Assembly (NCBI RefSeq): GCF_036195325.1
Contig: NZ_CP108101.1
Span: 6,820,001-6,884,000, forward strand
Length of the DNA: 64,000 bases
Reading direction: 5' to 3'
From: Streptomyces sp. NBC_00234
GTDB lineage: Bacteria; Actinomycetota; Actinomycetes; Streptomycetales; Streptomycetaceae
Both the position numbers and the translations under genes were made by a program. The notes beneath the pieces are model-generated. The model was not told where the DNA came from. It was given only the letters and a program-made list of their open reading frames with translations, and searched no databases. Shown one piece after another: positions 48,601-56,946 of this stretch. Numbering within the stretch: position 1 is the stretch's first letter; the number at the start of each line of letters is the position of its first letter.

Positions 48601-49736
48601 GCCGCCAGATGGCGCTCCTCCGCGTCCCGGTGCGCCTCGGCCGCCCGCTGACGCAGCCGGTCCAGCTCCCGTCCCGCACGGTAGGCGTCGGACTCCGTCA
48701 ACGCCTCGATCCGCGCGGCCAGTTCGGCGCCCAGCGCCTCCGTCTCGCTCTGCTGCTCCTCGGCCCGTGCCTGCTCCGCCACGGCGAGGCGGAGAGCCTC
48801 CTCGCTCTCCGTGGCCGTGCGCGTCCGGTTGTCCATGTCGGTGGTCGCCGAGATCAGGGCGGCTGCCCCGGCACGCAGCACCCGCTGGGCGTACGCGCGC
48901 TGGCGGGCGCCGAGGGCCTGCGCGGCCTGCACCTCGTCCTCCAGCCGGGCCAGATGCTCGCGGCGGCGGTCCAGTCTCTCGAATCCGTCGGCCAGTTCGG
49001 AGATCTCACCCTGGTCCAGCGGGGGCAGGGCGCGCGACAGCAGCTCCGAGAGGAGCGAGGGGTCGAGGCGCTGGGACAGCTTCGGTGTGCGCAGCTGGAG
49101 CAGTGCCGTGATGAGCGCGTCGTAGCGCTGCTCGCTGAGGCCCGGGAACAGGGTGCGGCGCACGGTGTCGCGGTAGTCGGACGCCGAGGCGTGCACCTCT
49201 CCGTGCCCGGACAGCTCCGCGGCGAGCGCCGCCCTCGTGAGGGGCTGACCCGCCTCGTTGACCAGAGAGATGCCGCCGGGGACACCCACCCGCCGACGAC
49301 TGGTGAAGAAGTCCGTGGAGACGGTCGTGGTCCGTTCCCCGGCCTGCAGCCGCGCACCGATGGTGAGGAAGCCGTCCTCGCCGTCCTCGCCCCGCTCCGT
49401 GCGGAACTCCAGCCACACATATCCCACCCGGGTGAGCCCGGTGGCGCCCTCGCCCATGAGGTTCCAGTGCATGGTGCGTTCCGAGCCGCCGAAGGTGGAC
49501 AGCCGGTGCGGGCGCAGACTCGCGTCGAAGAGGAACGGCAGCAGGACCTCCAGCGCCTTCGACTTGCCGGTGCCGTTCGGCCCGCGCAGCAGCAGACGCC
49601 CCCGGTGGAAGGTGAACACCTCGTCGTAGTAGCGCCAGACGTTGAGCACGCCGGCCCGGGTCGGCTGCCAGCGCTCACGGGGGCCCGGCCCGGAGGGGGA
49701 GCCGGAGGCGCGAAGGGGGAGTGCGGTGACCGTCAT
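45642..49736 (-). CDS. jetC: JetC, SMC-like ATPase of Wadjet type II (TIGR02680)
   Basis: A 1364-aa SMC/MukB-like ATPase. Walker A GPNGTGKS at residues 52-59; the long middle is Ala/Glu/Arg-rich coiled coil with a hinge-like globular part near 680-830. The C-terminal head has LSGGEKA (~1244) and Walker B LILLDEVFVGVD (~1275-1286). It forms the DNA-extruding motor with JetA and JetB. The start at 49736 was chosen for the ATGA overlap with jetB and because Walker A follows at the expected distance; the open frame extends ~318 codons upstream but that part overlaps jetB and is not coding. Confidence 0.9.
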   Translation of the reverse strand: MTVTALPLRASGSPSGPGPRERWQPTRAGVLNVWRYYDEVFTFHRGRLLLRGPNGTGKSKALEVLLPFLFDASLRPHRLSTFGGSERTMHWNLMGEGATGLTRVGYVWLEFRTERGEDGEDGFLTIGARLQAGERTTTVSTDFFTSRRRVGVPGGISLVNEAGQPLTRAALAAELSGHGEVHASASDYRDTVRRTLFPGLSEQRYDALITALLQLRTPKLSQRLDPSLLSELLSRALPPLDQGEISELADGFERLDRRREHLARLEDEVQAAQALGARQRAYAQRVLRAGAAALISATTDMDNRTRTATESEEALRLAVAEQARAEEQQSETEALGAELAARIEALTESDAYRAGRELDRLRQRAAEAHRDAEERHLAAGAARTTAEQDEARRTQALDAADAQAERVRVAESDSWQVARRAGMSAACTEVSGALEAGNADRARQILHGAVRGRRSQVEDVRESLDALRAALAERASAEERVEDSRAGLAAASDRRTEAADRYRQAVETQAERLRGWARQCGELSFDASALEELAGRATSEPEVLALVDAAARSVDHVLTTAEATVGARIATARAEREALVAEAGRLEGTAELPPPTPAFRTADRSRLSGAPLWRLVAFHDEVPAATRNAVEAALEASGLLDAWVAPYGGAFALGHDTFAEAEWAEPAPARHLGEVLHPEPGAPVSAERIGQLLAGIAYGDTLPPEHGAAVGADGTWRLASATGSWAKSDVAYIGASARARSRERRVAELAEAIGALDHTLTGREAELAAVTARRETLEFDRSCRPDHRAVATAERELDRARSDTDARDDAVRQAVARLTRCEAAARTAQDGLDHAASEHGLPADAQALRAVAETVQGLQDTGSQWLLAHVLLASERRTAAELASRSERSDRAAQEHEAEAGRAASTARALAAQLEEIEHTIGAEYEETLARIEEMRTAHRRALTELRECTGRLRTLEGRIGALNSERAVAASRRDAALSARDGAADRFRYLLRLGFPADAGAGAEVRTREGTKATLETARTLGTLWPSVPYEPKNLADALGRLSETVHASRQALGERADLALETHDDVQVLSAAMDGVRMGAAGLLAALTAERDRSRDEITTDERELFDRTLTGNTRRHLAARIRQANELVDAMNARLERVRTASRVAVRLVWQVDPGLPPGTRAARDMLLKDPVRMSDGDREALHRFFRERIEEAKASDTAKNWEEQLTRVLDYTAWHQFVVKLDRANGQGWQLLTKKLHGALSGGEKAIALHLPLFAAVAAHYQAVPRAPRLILLDEVFVGVDSTNRGQVFELLCSLDLDLMLTSDHEWCTYRELDGIAVHQLITGGGGPDDDAVTTARFVWNGADLVAEEASVPAPREEQG

Positions 49737-50995
49737 GCGGGGTGTTCTTCCTTGAGAGTGGCGCCGGTGACGCGGTAGCGGGCGGCGGCGGGTCTGGGCA
49801 CGACCCGGCCGCCCTCGCGGCGTACGAGACGGAAATCGGCAAGGACCTGCACGGCGTCCTCGGCGAGGACCGCCGCACCGCCCTCGGTCCGGTACGCCTT
49901 GCCCCAGCGCGGGAAGCGGTCCAGGATCCGTCCGGCCTCGACGGCCAGCTGTTCGGGTGCGCACCCGGCGGGCGCGCCGTTCAGCACGTCGAGGAGCAGG
50001 AGCGCGGCGACCTTGGCGTGGTGCGCGTCGTCGGGGAACCGGCTGTCCGTGGCGATGGCGTCCGGATCGACCAGCAGGAACCCTTCGGCCCGCTCCTCCA
50101 GCACGAACCCCGCCTGTTCCGCGGCGCGCCGCAGGATCTGACGGCCGGTGGGGGAGGTCAGATAGCCGAGCTCGGCGTCGGTCAGCTCGTCGCGGTGCAG
50201 CACCGGCTGGTCGAACAGCCGCCGCAGCACCGAGTGCCGCAGCCACAGATTGCGTTGCACCGGGGAGAACCGTGTCTCCGGCCCCGCGCCGTCCTCGGTG
50301 TCCCCGGTCTCGGGCAGTCCGTACCGCCGCTCCTGCACGAGCCCGGCCAGCAGCGCCTCGAAGCCTGCCGGTACCCCCGCGGCCGGCACGGCGAGCCGGG
50401 ACGGCCCGCAGGGCGCCGCGAGCAGCCGCATCAGCACACTGGAGTCCACCCGGTAGAGAACCTTCGCCTCGGCCGACTCGGCGAAGCTGTCCGTCGTCCC
50501 GTCCACGGTCTGCAACGCCCCGTACGACTCCAGCAGCCGCAGGACGTCGACGAACGCGACCCGCTCCGCACGCTGCGCCGTGTCGAACGCGGGCAGCGCC
50601 TCGTCCGCGGCTGCCGCCTGGACGACCCGGTCGGCCAGGAGCCCGATCGTGGTGACCGGCACGGAGAGGAGCTCGGCCGCGGTGACGCACAGCAGGACGT
50701 AGCGCCGACGGTCGAACGGCGCCCGGCCCGCCCTGGTCCTGCGGGCCGGACGGGTCGCGTCGGCGTCCGCGGTGACCTTCAGCAGACGGGCGTACCCGAG
50801 GCGGGGCTCGACGGCCAGCGTCCAGCCGCAGTGGTAGTCGAACCAGTGCGCCAGCGGGTCACGGCGGCGGCGCACCAGGTCGAACACCACCGGATCGGAC
50901 CGCTCGGTGAGCAGCGGTCTGACCAGCAGCGTACGAATGCAGCGGGACATCTCCTCCCGCTCGGCCACCACCAGTTGATTGGCGAAGTTACTCAT
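49733..50995 (-). CDS. jetB: JetB, DUF2398/TIGR02678 subunit of Wadjet type II
   Basis: A 420-aa protein: SNFANQLVVAEREEMSRCIRTLLVRPLLT at the N-terminus, the basic RTRAGRAPFDRRRYVLLCVTAAELL segment, and winged-helix-like C-terminal stretches (FPRWGKAYRTEGGAAVLAEDAVQVLADFRLV). This is the kite-like accessory subunit that bridges the SMC heads. ATG 50995 overlaps the jetA stop and its own stop overlaps jetC, both as ATGA. Confidence 0.87.
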   Translation of the reverse strand: MSNFANQLVVAEREEMSRCIRTLLVRPLLTERSDPVVFDLVRRRRDPLAHWFDYHCGWTLAVEPRLGYARLLKVTADADATRPARRTRAGRAPFDRRRYVLLCVTAAELLSVPVTTIGLLADRVVQAAAADEALPAFDTAQRAERVAFVDVLRLLESYGALQTVDGTTDSFAESAEAKVLYRVDSSVLMRLLAAPCGPSRLAVPAAGVPAGFEALLAGLVQERRYGLPETGDTEDGAGPETRFSPVQRNLWLRHSVLRRLFDQPVLHRDELTDAELGYLTSPTGRQILRRAAEQAGFVLEERAEGFLLVDPDAIATDSRFPDDAHHAKVAALLLLDVLNGAPAGCAPEQLAVEAGRILDRFPRWGKAYRTEGGAAVLAEDAVQVLADFRLVRREGGRVVPRPAAARYRVTGATLKEEHPA

Positions 50996-52614
50996 CCGGC
51001 CGCCACCTCCCGATCCCTGACCGCAGCCGCAGCCGCCCCCGTACCCGCTGCCGAAGTGCCGGCCGCCGCCCGGTCCGTCACCGCTCCCGCCCCCGCGACG
51101 CCCGCGGTGTGCACCTCGATGACGTAGTCGGGGCAGGTCAGCGTGCCCCGCGCGGTCCGCAGGACGGCCGGTACACCCTGCGGGTCGGCGGGGGACCGCA
51201 GCACCACCTCGACCCGCCCGTCCCCGGTCACGGCGCGCCGCGCCCCCGTCGTGTCCGGACGCACCGCAAGGGCCCGGCCCAGCAGATCGAGGAGCCGCTC
51301 GAACACCTCGTGGTCCAGCGCACCGAAGCGGGACAGCCGCACCGGGGACTCGGTCCGCAGCAGGCTCCAGGCGGCATCCAGCTCGGCCCGCTCGGCGCGC
51401 GCCCGCTCCGCCCGCTCCGCCTTCAGCGCCGCCACGTCCCGCACGCGCCCGGTGCGGGTGAACCGCTCCGTCCGTCCACTGGTGCGTAGCAGGGCCGAGA
51501 CCTCCACGGGCGGGGCGTCGTGCCAGCTCTCGGTGGCGGAGACGAGCTCCGGGTCCGCGTGGGCGAGATGGGCGTGGCGCGACGGTCCGAGACCGAAGGC
51601 GGTCGCCCAGAGGCGGTGCAGATCGTCCTCTCCGGGGGCGGCGGCGAACCACCGGGCCAACTCCCGGAAATCCTGCACCGCGCCGGTCGACCGGCGCCGC
51701 GACTCGGTGATCCGGTCCAGGACCTGGAGCAGGGTGACGATGGCGCGGCGCGCCACGTGGTGCAGGTGCTCCACGCGCGGGGGCGAGCCGTCGGCGGGCA
51801 GGAACCAGGCCCGCAATCCGTCCCACCGGGCCTGCCGGCGGGCCAGCCAGGCGGGCGCCGGATCGTCCCCACCGGTCGGCGGGAGCTCGGCGCCGCGCAG
51901 TGCCCGCTCCCACAGCGTCCCCGTGCCGTGCTCCTCGACCCGGGCGACGGCCGCCGCGACCGCGTGGGCCCGCTGGTCGAGATTGGTGAGGAACTCCTGG
52001 AGATAGGCGACCGTGGCCCCCTTGACCTCGTGGAAGGTGGACAGCTCGGCGCCGTCGGTCCGCAGGAGGCGCTGGAGCTCGCCGTTGAACTGTTTGGTGT
52101 TCCCCCGCAGGGCGTCCAGATGCCCTTCGAGCTCCTGCAGCGTGGCGAATATCCGCCGGTCGCCCGACGTCACGTCCTGCGACAGCCGGTCCAGCTCCGC
52201 CAGCCGGTCGGCGATCGCGTCGAGCACGGCGGTCTGAAGCGCTCCGGTCGACACCAGGACGGAGAGGGCGTGCTGCACTCCCGCGAAGGCGGCCTCACCA
52301 CGCCGCGTCAGCGAGTACTGGAGGTTCCGCCGCTCGTACTCCTCCGCCGTGCGGTAGTTCTCCGCGTGGTTCTGGATGACATCCAGCAACTCCCATTCCC
52401 TGAGCTGCTTCAGAGCCCCCGTGAGGTCCTCGTCCGTCAGCGCGCCGAACCACCCGACGCCCCGCAGCTGCTCCCGCACCTCGTCCAGCCCCAGGGCGGT
52501 CACCAGCCGCTCGTTGGCGTCGCCGAAGGTCTGAAGGATCGCCGAGTAGAGCGGCGCCCGGTCGCCCATCGTGAACCGGAACATCTCGGCCGGGACCCGG
52601 TGTGTCACTGCCAC
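50992..52614 (-). CDS. jetA: JetA, DUF2397/TIGR02677 kleisin-like subunit of Wadjet type II
   Basis: A 540-aa protein beginning VAVTHRVPAEMFRFTMGDRAPLYSAILQTFGDANER. The middle is helical, with coiled-coil character around 130-260 (LQELEGHLDALRGNTKQFNGELQRLL). The C-terminal ~30 residues are Ala/Gly-rich and may be disordered. It is the kleisin-like bridge of the SMC complex. GTG 52614 has AAGGAG six bases upstream, better than the farther ATG. First gene of the operon; the 167-bp gap before it should contain the promoter, but no strong -10/-35 pair stands out. Confidence 0.87.
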   Translation of the reverse strand: MAVTHRVPAEMFRFTMGDRAPLYSAILQTFGDANERLVTALGLDEVREQLRGVGWFGALTDEDLTGALKQLREWELLDVIQNHAENYRTAEEYERRNLQYSLTRRGEAAFAGVQHALSVLVSTGALQTAVLDAIADRLAELDRLSQDVTSGDRRIFATLQELEGHLDALRGNTKQFNGELQRLLRTDGAELSTFHEVKGATVAYLQEFLTNLDQRAHAVAAAVARVEEHGTGTLWERALRGAELPPTGGDDPAPAWLARRQARWDGLRAWFLPADGSPPRVEHLHHVARRAIVTLLQVLDRITESRRRSTGAVQDFRELARWFAAAPGEDDLHRLWATAFGLGPSRHAHLAHADPELVSATESWHDAPPVEVSALLRTSGRTERFTRTGRVRDVAALKAERAERARAERAELDAAWSLLRTESPVRLSRFGALDHEVFERLLDLLGRALAVRPDTTGARRAVTGDGRVEVVLRSPADPQGVPAVLRTARGTLTCPDYVIEVHTAGVAGAGAVTDRAAAGTSAAGTGAAAAAVRDREVAAG

Positions 52615-52781
52615 TGGTCGCTCCTTGCCCCTCACTCCTCTGTGCCGTGCCAAGAACAGTAGACGGCGTCACTGACACGACGGACATACCAGGCCAGTAA
52701 GGAGGAGCTGCCCCGAACCGACCCGGCCTCACTCGGGAGAGACCGGTCTGCCGGACCGGGGCGTCGGCTTCGGCGAGGTTC

Positions 52782-53909
52782 TCAGTGCCGGAACGGGCCG
52801 CGCACCTCGTACGTCACGCCTCCCGACCCCGTGGTCTCGCCGCTCGTCCCGCGCTGCGAGGAGAAGTACAGCCGGGTGCCGTCCGGGGAGAAGGCCGGAC
52901 CGGTGATCTCGGATCCGGACTGCCCGTCGATGCGCAGGACCGGGGCGACCGTACCGTCCCTCGTGATGATGTTGATCTCCATGTTCCCGCCGTCCTCCGC
53001 GACGTACAGGTCGCCGGCGGTGGTACCGGTGACGTTGTCGACGCCGTTGAGGGTGCCGTCCCCGTTGTAGACGGCCGTGATGGTCTGCGCCGCCGTGTCG
53101 TAGGCCCAGACCTTGCGGTCCCCCTTGGCCGTGAAGTAGCAGATGCCGTCCGCGTAGTGGCACCCCTCTCCGCCGTCGAAGTGGCGGGCGCCGGAGAGCT
53201 GGTGGCGGGTCTGGGTGAGGAGGGCGGACGGGGAGGGGACGGGCCGCCACTCGATGCCGTCGCCGGTGGTCGTGCAGGCGACGTCGAGACGGCCTCGGGA
53301 CAGATCGCCCCAGCTCGCCGGGGTGAAGCGGTAGAAGCAGCCGTCCTCCTCGTCCTCCGTGAGGTAGACGACCCGGTGGTCCGGGTCGCAGGCGGCTGCC
53401 TCGTGCTTGAAGCGGCCCATGACGGGGCGGGACACCGCGGTGTTCCGGCCGTGGGGATCGGCCTCGAAGACCCGGCCGCGGTAGATCTCCTCGCAGGACA
53501 GCCAGGTGCCCCAAGGGGTCGCCCCGCCGGCGCAGTTGAGGTTGGTGCCCGACAGGATGCGGTACGCGCGGTCGATCGAGCCGTCGGCGTGGAACCGCAG
53601 GGCGGACGCGCCGCCGATCAGCGGGAGTTCGGAGTTGGAGACGTAGATCCAGCCGTCGCCGTCCGGGAAACAGGCGCCGCCGTCGGGTGCCGAGTGCCAG
53701 ATCGTTCCGCCGACCGGCTGGAGGGACCTGGCCACCACGCGGCCGGTGAAGCCCGCGGGGAGAGCCAGTCCGTTGGCGTCCGGGGTGAGCAACGGGCCGT
53801 AAGGCCCCGCACCGCTGTCGGCGGACGCGGCGTGCTGCCACAGGGTGCCGGAGAAGGCGACGGCGCCCGCTCCGGCCGTGACGGTGCGCAGGAAGGTGCG
53901 TCTCTGCAT
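52782..53909 (-). CDS. Tat-exported PhoX-like phosphatase (DUF839)
   Basis: A 375-aa protein with a twin-arginine signal (QRRTFLRTVTAGAGAVAFSG, cleavage near ASA-DS). The mature part is a beta-propeller of the PhoX/DUF839 family: GACFPDGDGWIYVSNSEL, LNCAGGATPWGTWLSCEE, RFKHEAAACDP, VVYLTEDEEDGCFYRF and LYVAEDGGNMEI. The acidic/Cys residues in these blades fit Ca/Fe ligands in PhoX. It probably hydrolyses phosphate esters outside the cell. ATG 53909 follows AGGAG. Divergent from the M4 protease gene. At 375 aa it is shorter than canonical PhoX. Confidence 0.85.
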   Translation of the reverse strand: MQRRTFLRTVTAGAGAVAFSGTLWQHAASADSGAGPYGPLLTPDANGLALPAGFTGRVVARSLQPVGGTIWHSAPDGGACFPDGDGWIYVSNSELPLIGGASALRFHADGSIDRAYRILSGTNLNCAGGATPWGTWLSCEEIYRGRVFEADPHGRNTAVSRPVMGRFKHEAAACDPDHRVVYLTEDEEDGCFYRFTPASWGDLSRGRLDVACTTTGDGIEWRPVPSPSALLTQTRHQLSGARHFDGGEGCHYADGICYFTAKGDRKVWAYDTAAQTITAVYNGDGTLNGVDNVTGTTAGDLYVAEDGGNMEINIITRDGTVAPVLRIDGQSGSEITGPAFSPDGTRLYFSSQRGTSGETTGSGGVTYEVRGPFRH

Positions 53910-54020
53910 GGGCAACTCACTCCTGTCATCGGGTGGTGCGGCGGGACGAGGGCCCGCCGCCGCGTACATCAAGCCCCGGCCGGCGGTCAGGGAGATGGCC
54001 TCCGGCTGAAGCAGGATCGA

Positions 54021-54044
54021 CATGTACATGTAACCCATGGTTAC
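54021..54044. promoter_or_regulatory. Adjacent palindromes in the PhoX/M4 protease divergent gap
   Basis: CATGTACATG (54021-54030) is a perfect palindrome and is joined to GTAACC-CAT-GGTTAC (54030-54044), a 6-bp inverted repeat. Farther on, CCGGGTAAC and CCCGGGTAAT (~54120-54140) form direct repeats nearer the protease. The sites suit a dimeric regulator acting on both genes; identity unknown. The rest of the 53910-54192 gap holds no gene. Confidence 0.45.
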
Positions 54045-54192
54045 GGCTGGTCGCCCGCACCGTCCAGGGCCCGAAGGCGTCGTTCCTCTTGGCCGGCAAC
54101 CGCGCCCCGCTCCTCCGCCGCCCGGGTAACACCCGGGTAATGACGGCTTCCTAGCCTGCGGCCCCTGTACCCGAGCTGGAGGCCCAACACTC

Positions 54193-56871
54193 ATGCGTCT
54201 GAGACGCCTTGCCGGAGCCGGTGTCGCCGCCGCGCTCGCCCTGCCCCTCGCCCTCGGAGGCTCGCCCGCCGCGGCCGACGAGCCCGTGCCGGACATCGTC
54301 GCCGGGCAGAACTCCCGTACCCCGAGCCACATCACGCACCTGCCGCCCGACTCCGCCGCCGACGCGGCGGGAACGCCCGAGACGCGCGCCCGGCGCCACC
54401 TCGCCGCCCACGACGACCTCTACCACGCGCGCGGCCTCGACCTCGTGGACGCCGGGACCGCCAGGGCCGGTGACACCACGACCGTCCGCTTCGCCCAGCG
54501 CCATCGCGGAGTGCCCGTGCTCGGCAGCGCGTACCTCGTACACCTGGGGAGGGACGCGGTGACCGGCGCTGCCGGGTCGCTCTTCACCGACCTGACCGTG
54601 GACACCGAACCCGCCTTCACCCAGCAGGCCGCCATCGACCTGCTCCCCTTCGTGGACACCACGGCGTACGCCGAAGACGCCCGCGACATCCAGGGCCACG
54701 GCCTGGTGGTGCTGCCCGAGGGGAGCGGCACCCTCGCCTACCACCTCACCGTCACCGGCCGGACCCCCGCCGGTGAGCCCAGCCGCCGCGAGGTCTACCT
54801 CGACGCCCTGCACGGCACGCTCGCCCTCGCCTACGACAACCTCCAGGACGCGGGCCCGGCCGAGGGCACGGGAGTCGACCAGCACGGCGTCACCAAACCC
54901 CTCGTGGTGTACGGCACCGACAGCGGATACGAGCTCCGCGACCGCTCCAAGCCCATGTGGGCCACCGGCGAGGGCGAGATCCTCACCTACGACGCGGCCG
55001 GGGCGAGCGTCACCAAGTACCAGGGCACCCTGCCCGCCGACGCCGCGCTCGCCCACTCGGACACCACGCGCTTCGACGGCAGGCACACCGACTCCGGTGC
55101 GGTGGACGCCCACTGGGGCGCGGGCAAGGTCTACGACTTCTACCGCTCTCTCGGCCGCGACGGCATCGACGGCAGGGGCGGCGACATGCGCTCGGTCGTC
55201 GACGTCACGTACGGAGGACGCCCCTACGACAACGCCTTCTGGGACGGCTCGAAGATGGTCTACGGCCGTTCGTCCAAGGGACGTTCCTTCGCCGCCGACC
55301 TGGACGTCGTCGGCCACGAGATGACCCACGGCGTCACCGACCACTCCGGTGGCCTGGTCTACCTCCAGCAGTCCGGCGCCATCAACGAGGCGGTCTCCGA
55401 CTACTTCGGCAACGCCATCGACGTCACCTACTCCGGTACGCCGATGACCGACCCGGACGCCGCCCTCCTCGGTGAGGACCTCTGCCCCGGGACCGGCCCG
55501 CGCGACTGCGCGCTGCGCGACCTGAACGACAGCCGGCGCGCCGAGAGCGACTACCTCTCCCTGCCGCCGGACGTCGACAACGGAGGGGTCCACCTCAACT
55601 CGACCATCTTCTCCGGAGCCCTGTGGGACATCCGCGAGAACCTGGACGCGCAGCGTGCGGACGAGATCGTCTACACCGCGCTCACCCAGTACTTCACCCC
55701 GCTCACCGACTTCTACGCGGGCCGCCGCGCAGTCCTGGACGCGGCCCGTGCGCTGCATGCCGACGACGCCGAACTCGACGTGATATCAAAGGCGTTCAAC
55801 GACCACGGAATCACCAGATCCTGGCAGCGGAAGCTCCCGCACGACTCCCGCGTCATCCTCGGCGACGTACGTCCCGCGAGCGCACCGGACGCCGACGGCA
55901 AGCGCTGGGTGATCAGCGAGTACGACCCGGTCACCGGCGCACCGCAGATCAGGGTCGGCACGACCGGCAGCAGCCGGACGAGGGTCGTTTCGGAACCGAT
56001 CACCGGCAGCGACACCCGCAACGGCGTCATCGGCAACACCACCCCCCGGATCAGCGGCGACACCGTGGTGTGGACCCGCCTGACCCGGGTCAACCCGTAC
56101 TGGGTGAACGCCGATGTCGTACGGGGTTCGTTCGACGGCGGCCCGGTCGTCGACCTGCACCCGGGCGGCGGCATGCAGGGCAACCCCGATGTCTCGGGCG
56201 ACACGGTGGTGTGGTCCGGGGACGAACCGCTGGGCGGCACCGGCGACCACAACGACCTGTTCACGAAGACGGGCGACGGACCGGTCACCAACCTCACTCC
56301 GGAGCTGAAGACCCTCGGCTACTTCCCGCGGATCTCCGGCGGCGTCATCGCGTACATCCATACGGCAGGCGCCTTCACGGGCCGCAGCGCCGCGACGTAC
56401 GACCTCCGCACAGAGCGGCGCACCGTCATGCCGTTCGGGAAGGATCCGTCCGGCAATCCGCTGAAGTACGCCGTCCAGGTGGACACGAACGGCCGTCAGA
56501 TCGTCTGGTCGGAGACCGGCTTCGACGACGACCTGCAGCTGCACGCCGCGGACACGGACGGCGGGAACGACCACGTCCTCGTGCCTCAGGGAACGGAGAC
56601 CACGCCGTACGTCCCGCAGATCACGGTCAACGACACCTGGCTGGTCTACAGCGACTACCGCGGCTACTACACCTCGCCCGAGATCAGCCACGACACGCTG
56701 CCGAAGCTGTGGATGATGCCGATCGCCGGTGGCACGGCCGAACCCGTCAGCTGCGACCCCGGTGCGCAGGAGGCACCCGTCCTGGGCGAGAGCGGCCAAG
56801 TCCTCTGGCTGGACTCGACGTTCGGTGACACCAGCCTGGTCACCCGCGACGCCACGCGCACCCGCTGCTGA
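54193..56871 (+). CDS. Secreted M4 (thermolysin-like) metalloprotease with C-terminal propeller-like domain
   Basis: An 892-aa secreted zinc protease. The signal peptide ends near AAA-DE (~28). The FTP/PepSY propeptide region spans ~60-220. The M4 catalytic domain follows with HEMTH at 375-379 (zinc His and catalytic Glu) and Glu399 in GAINEAVSDYFG; the catalytic His region is VDNGGVHLNSTIFSGALWD. Residues ~560-892 are a TolB-like repeat region (VWTRLTRVNPYWVN, VVWSGDEPLGG, IVWSETGFDDD, WLVYSDYRGY) not found in classical thermolysin. ATG 54193 follows GGAGG. A perfect 16-bp hairpin lies 16 bases after the stop. Confidence 0.9.
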   Translation: MRLRRLAGAGVAAALALPLALGGSPAAADEPVPDIVAGQNSRTPSHITHLPPDSAADAAGTPETRARRHLAAHDDLYHARGLDLVDAGTARAGDTTTVRFAQRHRGVPVLGSAYLVHLGRDAVTGAAGSLFTDLTVDTEPAFTQQAAIDLLPFVDTTAYAEDARDIQGHGLVVLPEGSGTLAYHLTVTGRTPAGEPSRREVYLDALHGTLALAYDNLQDAGPAEGTGVDQHGVTKPLVVYGTDSGYELRDRSKPMWATGEGEILTYDAAGASVTKYQGTLPADAALAHSDTTRFDGRHTDSGAVDAHWGAGKVYDFYRSLGRDGIDGRGGDMRSVVDVTYGGRPYDNAFWDGSKMVYGRSSKGRSFAADLDVVGHEMTHGVTDHSGGLVYLQQSGAINEAVSDYFGNAIDVTYSGTPMTDPDAALLGEDLCPGTGPRDCALRDLNDSRRAESDYLSLPPDVDNGGVHLNSTIFSGALWDIRENLDAQRADEIVYTALTQYFTPLTDFYAGRRAVLDAARALHADDAELDVISKAFNDHGITRSWQRKLPHDSRVILGDVRPASAPDADGKRWVISEYDPVTGAPQIRVGTTGSSRTRVVSEPITGSDTRNGVIGNTTPRISGDTVVWTRLTRVNPYWVNADVVRGSFDGGPVVDLHPGGGMQGNPDVSGDTVVWSGDEPLGGTGDHNDLFTKTGDGPVTNLTPELKTLGYFPRISGGVIAYIHTAGAFTGRSAATYDLRTERRTVMPFGKDPSGNPLKYAVQVDTNGRQIVWSETGFDDDLQLHAADTDGGNDHVLVPQGTETTPYVPQITVNDTWLVYSDYRGYYTSPEISHDTLPKLWMMPIAGGTAEPVSCDPGAQEAPVLGESGQVLWLDSTFGDTSLVTRDATRTRC

Positions 56872-56886
56872 CGTACCCACACGCCC

Positions 56887-56923
56887 ACGGGCATGGGCTC
56901 CGACCGCCGGAGCCCATGCCCGT
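56887..56923. terminator. Bidirectional hairpin between the M4 protease and GtrA genes
   Basis: A perfect 16-bp stem (ACGGGCATGGGCTCCG and complement) with a 5-base loop, in the gap between two convergent genes. Confidence 0.8.
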
Positions 56924-56946
56924 ACGCCGTTCCGTGCCCTGGCCCG

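Noticed and set aside
45768..49778. 1336-codon plus-strand open frame opposite jetC
   Set aside because: Antisense shadow of the coiled-coil gene, no motif; jetC has Walker A, Walker B and the ABC signature.
49737..50690. Upstream extension of the jetC frame
   Set aside because: Lies wholly inside jetB on the same strand in another frame; Arg/Gly/Ala-rich; the ATGA junction marks the true start.
44383..52614. Wadjet type I assignment
   Set aside because: The subunits match DUF2397, DUF2398, TIGR02680 and DUF2399 types, not the DUF3375/DUF4194/DUF3322-DUF2220 set of type I.
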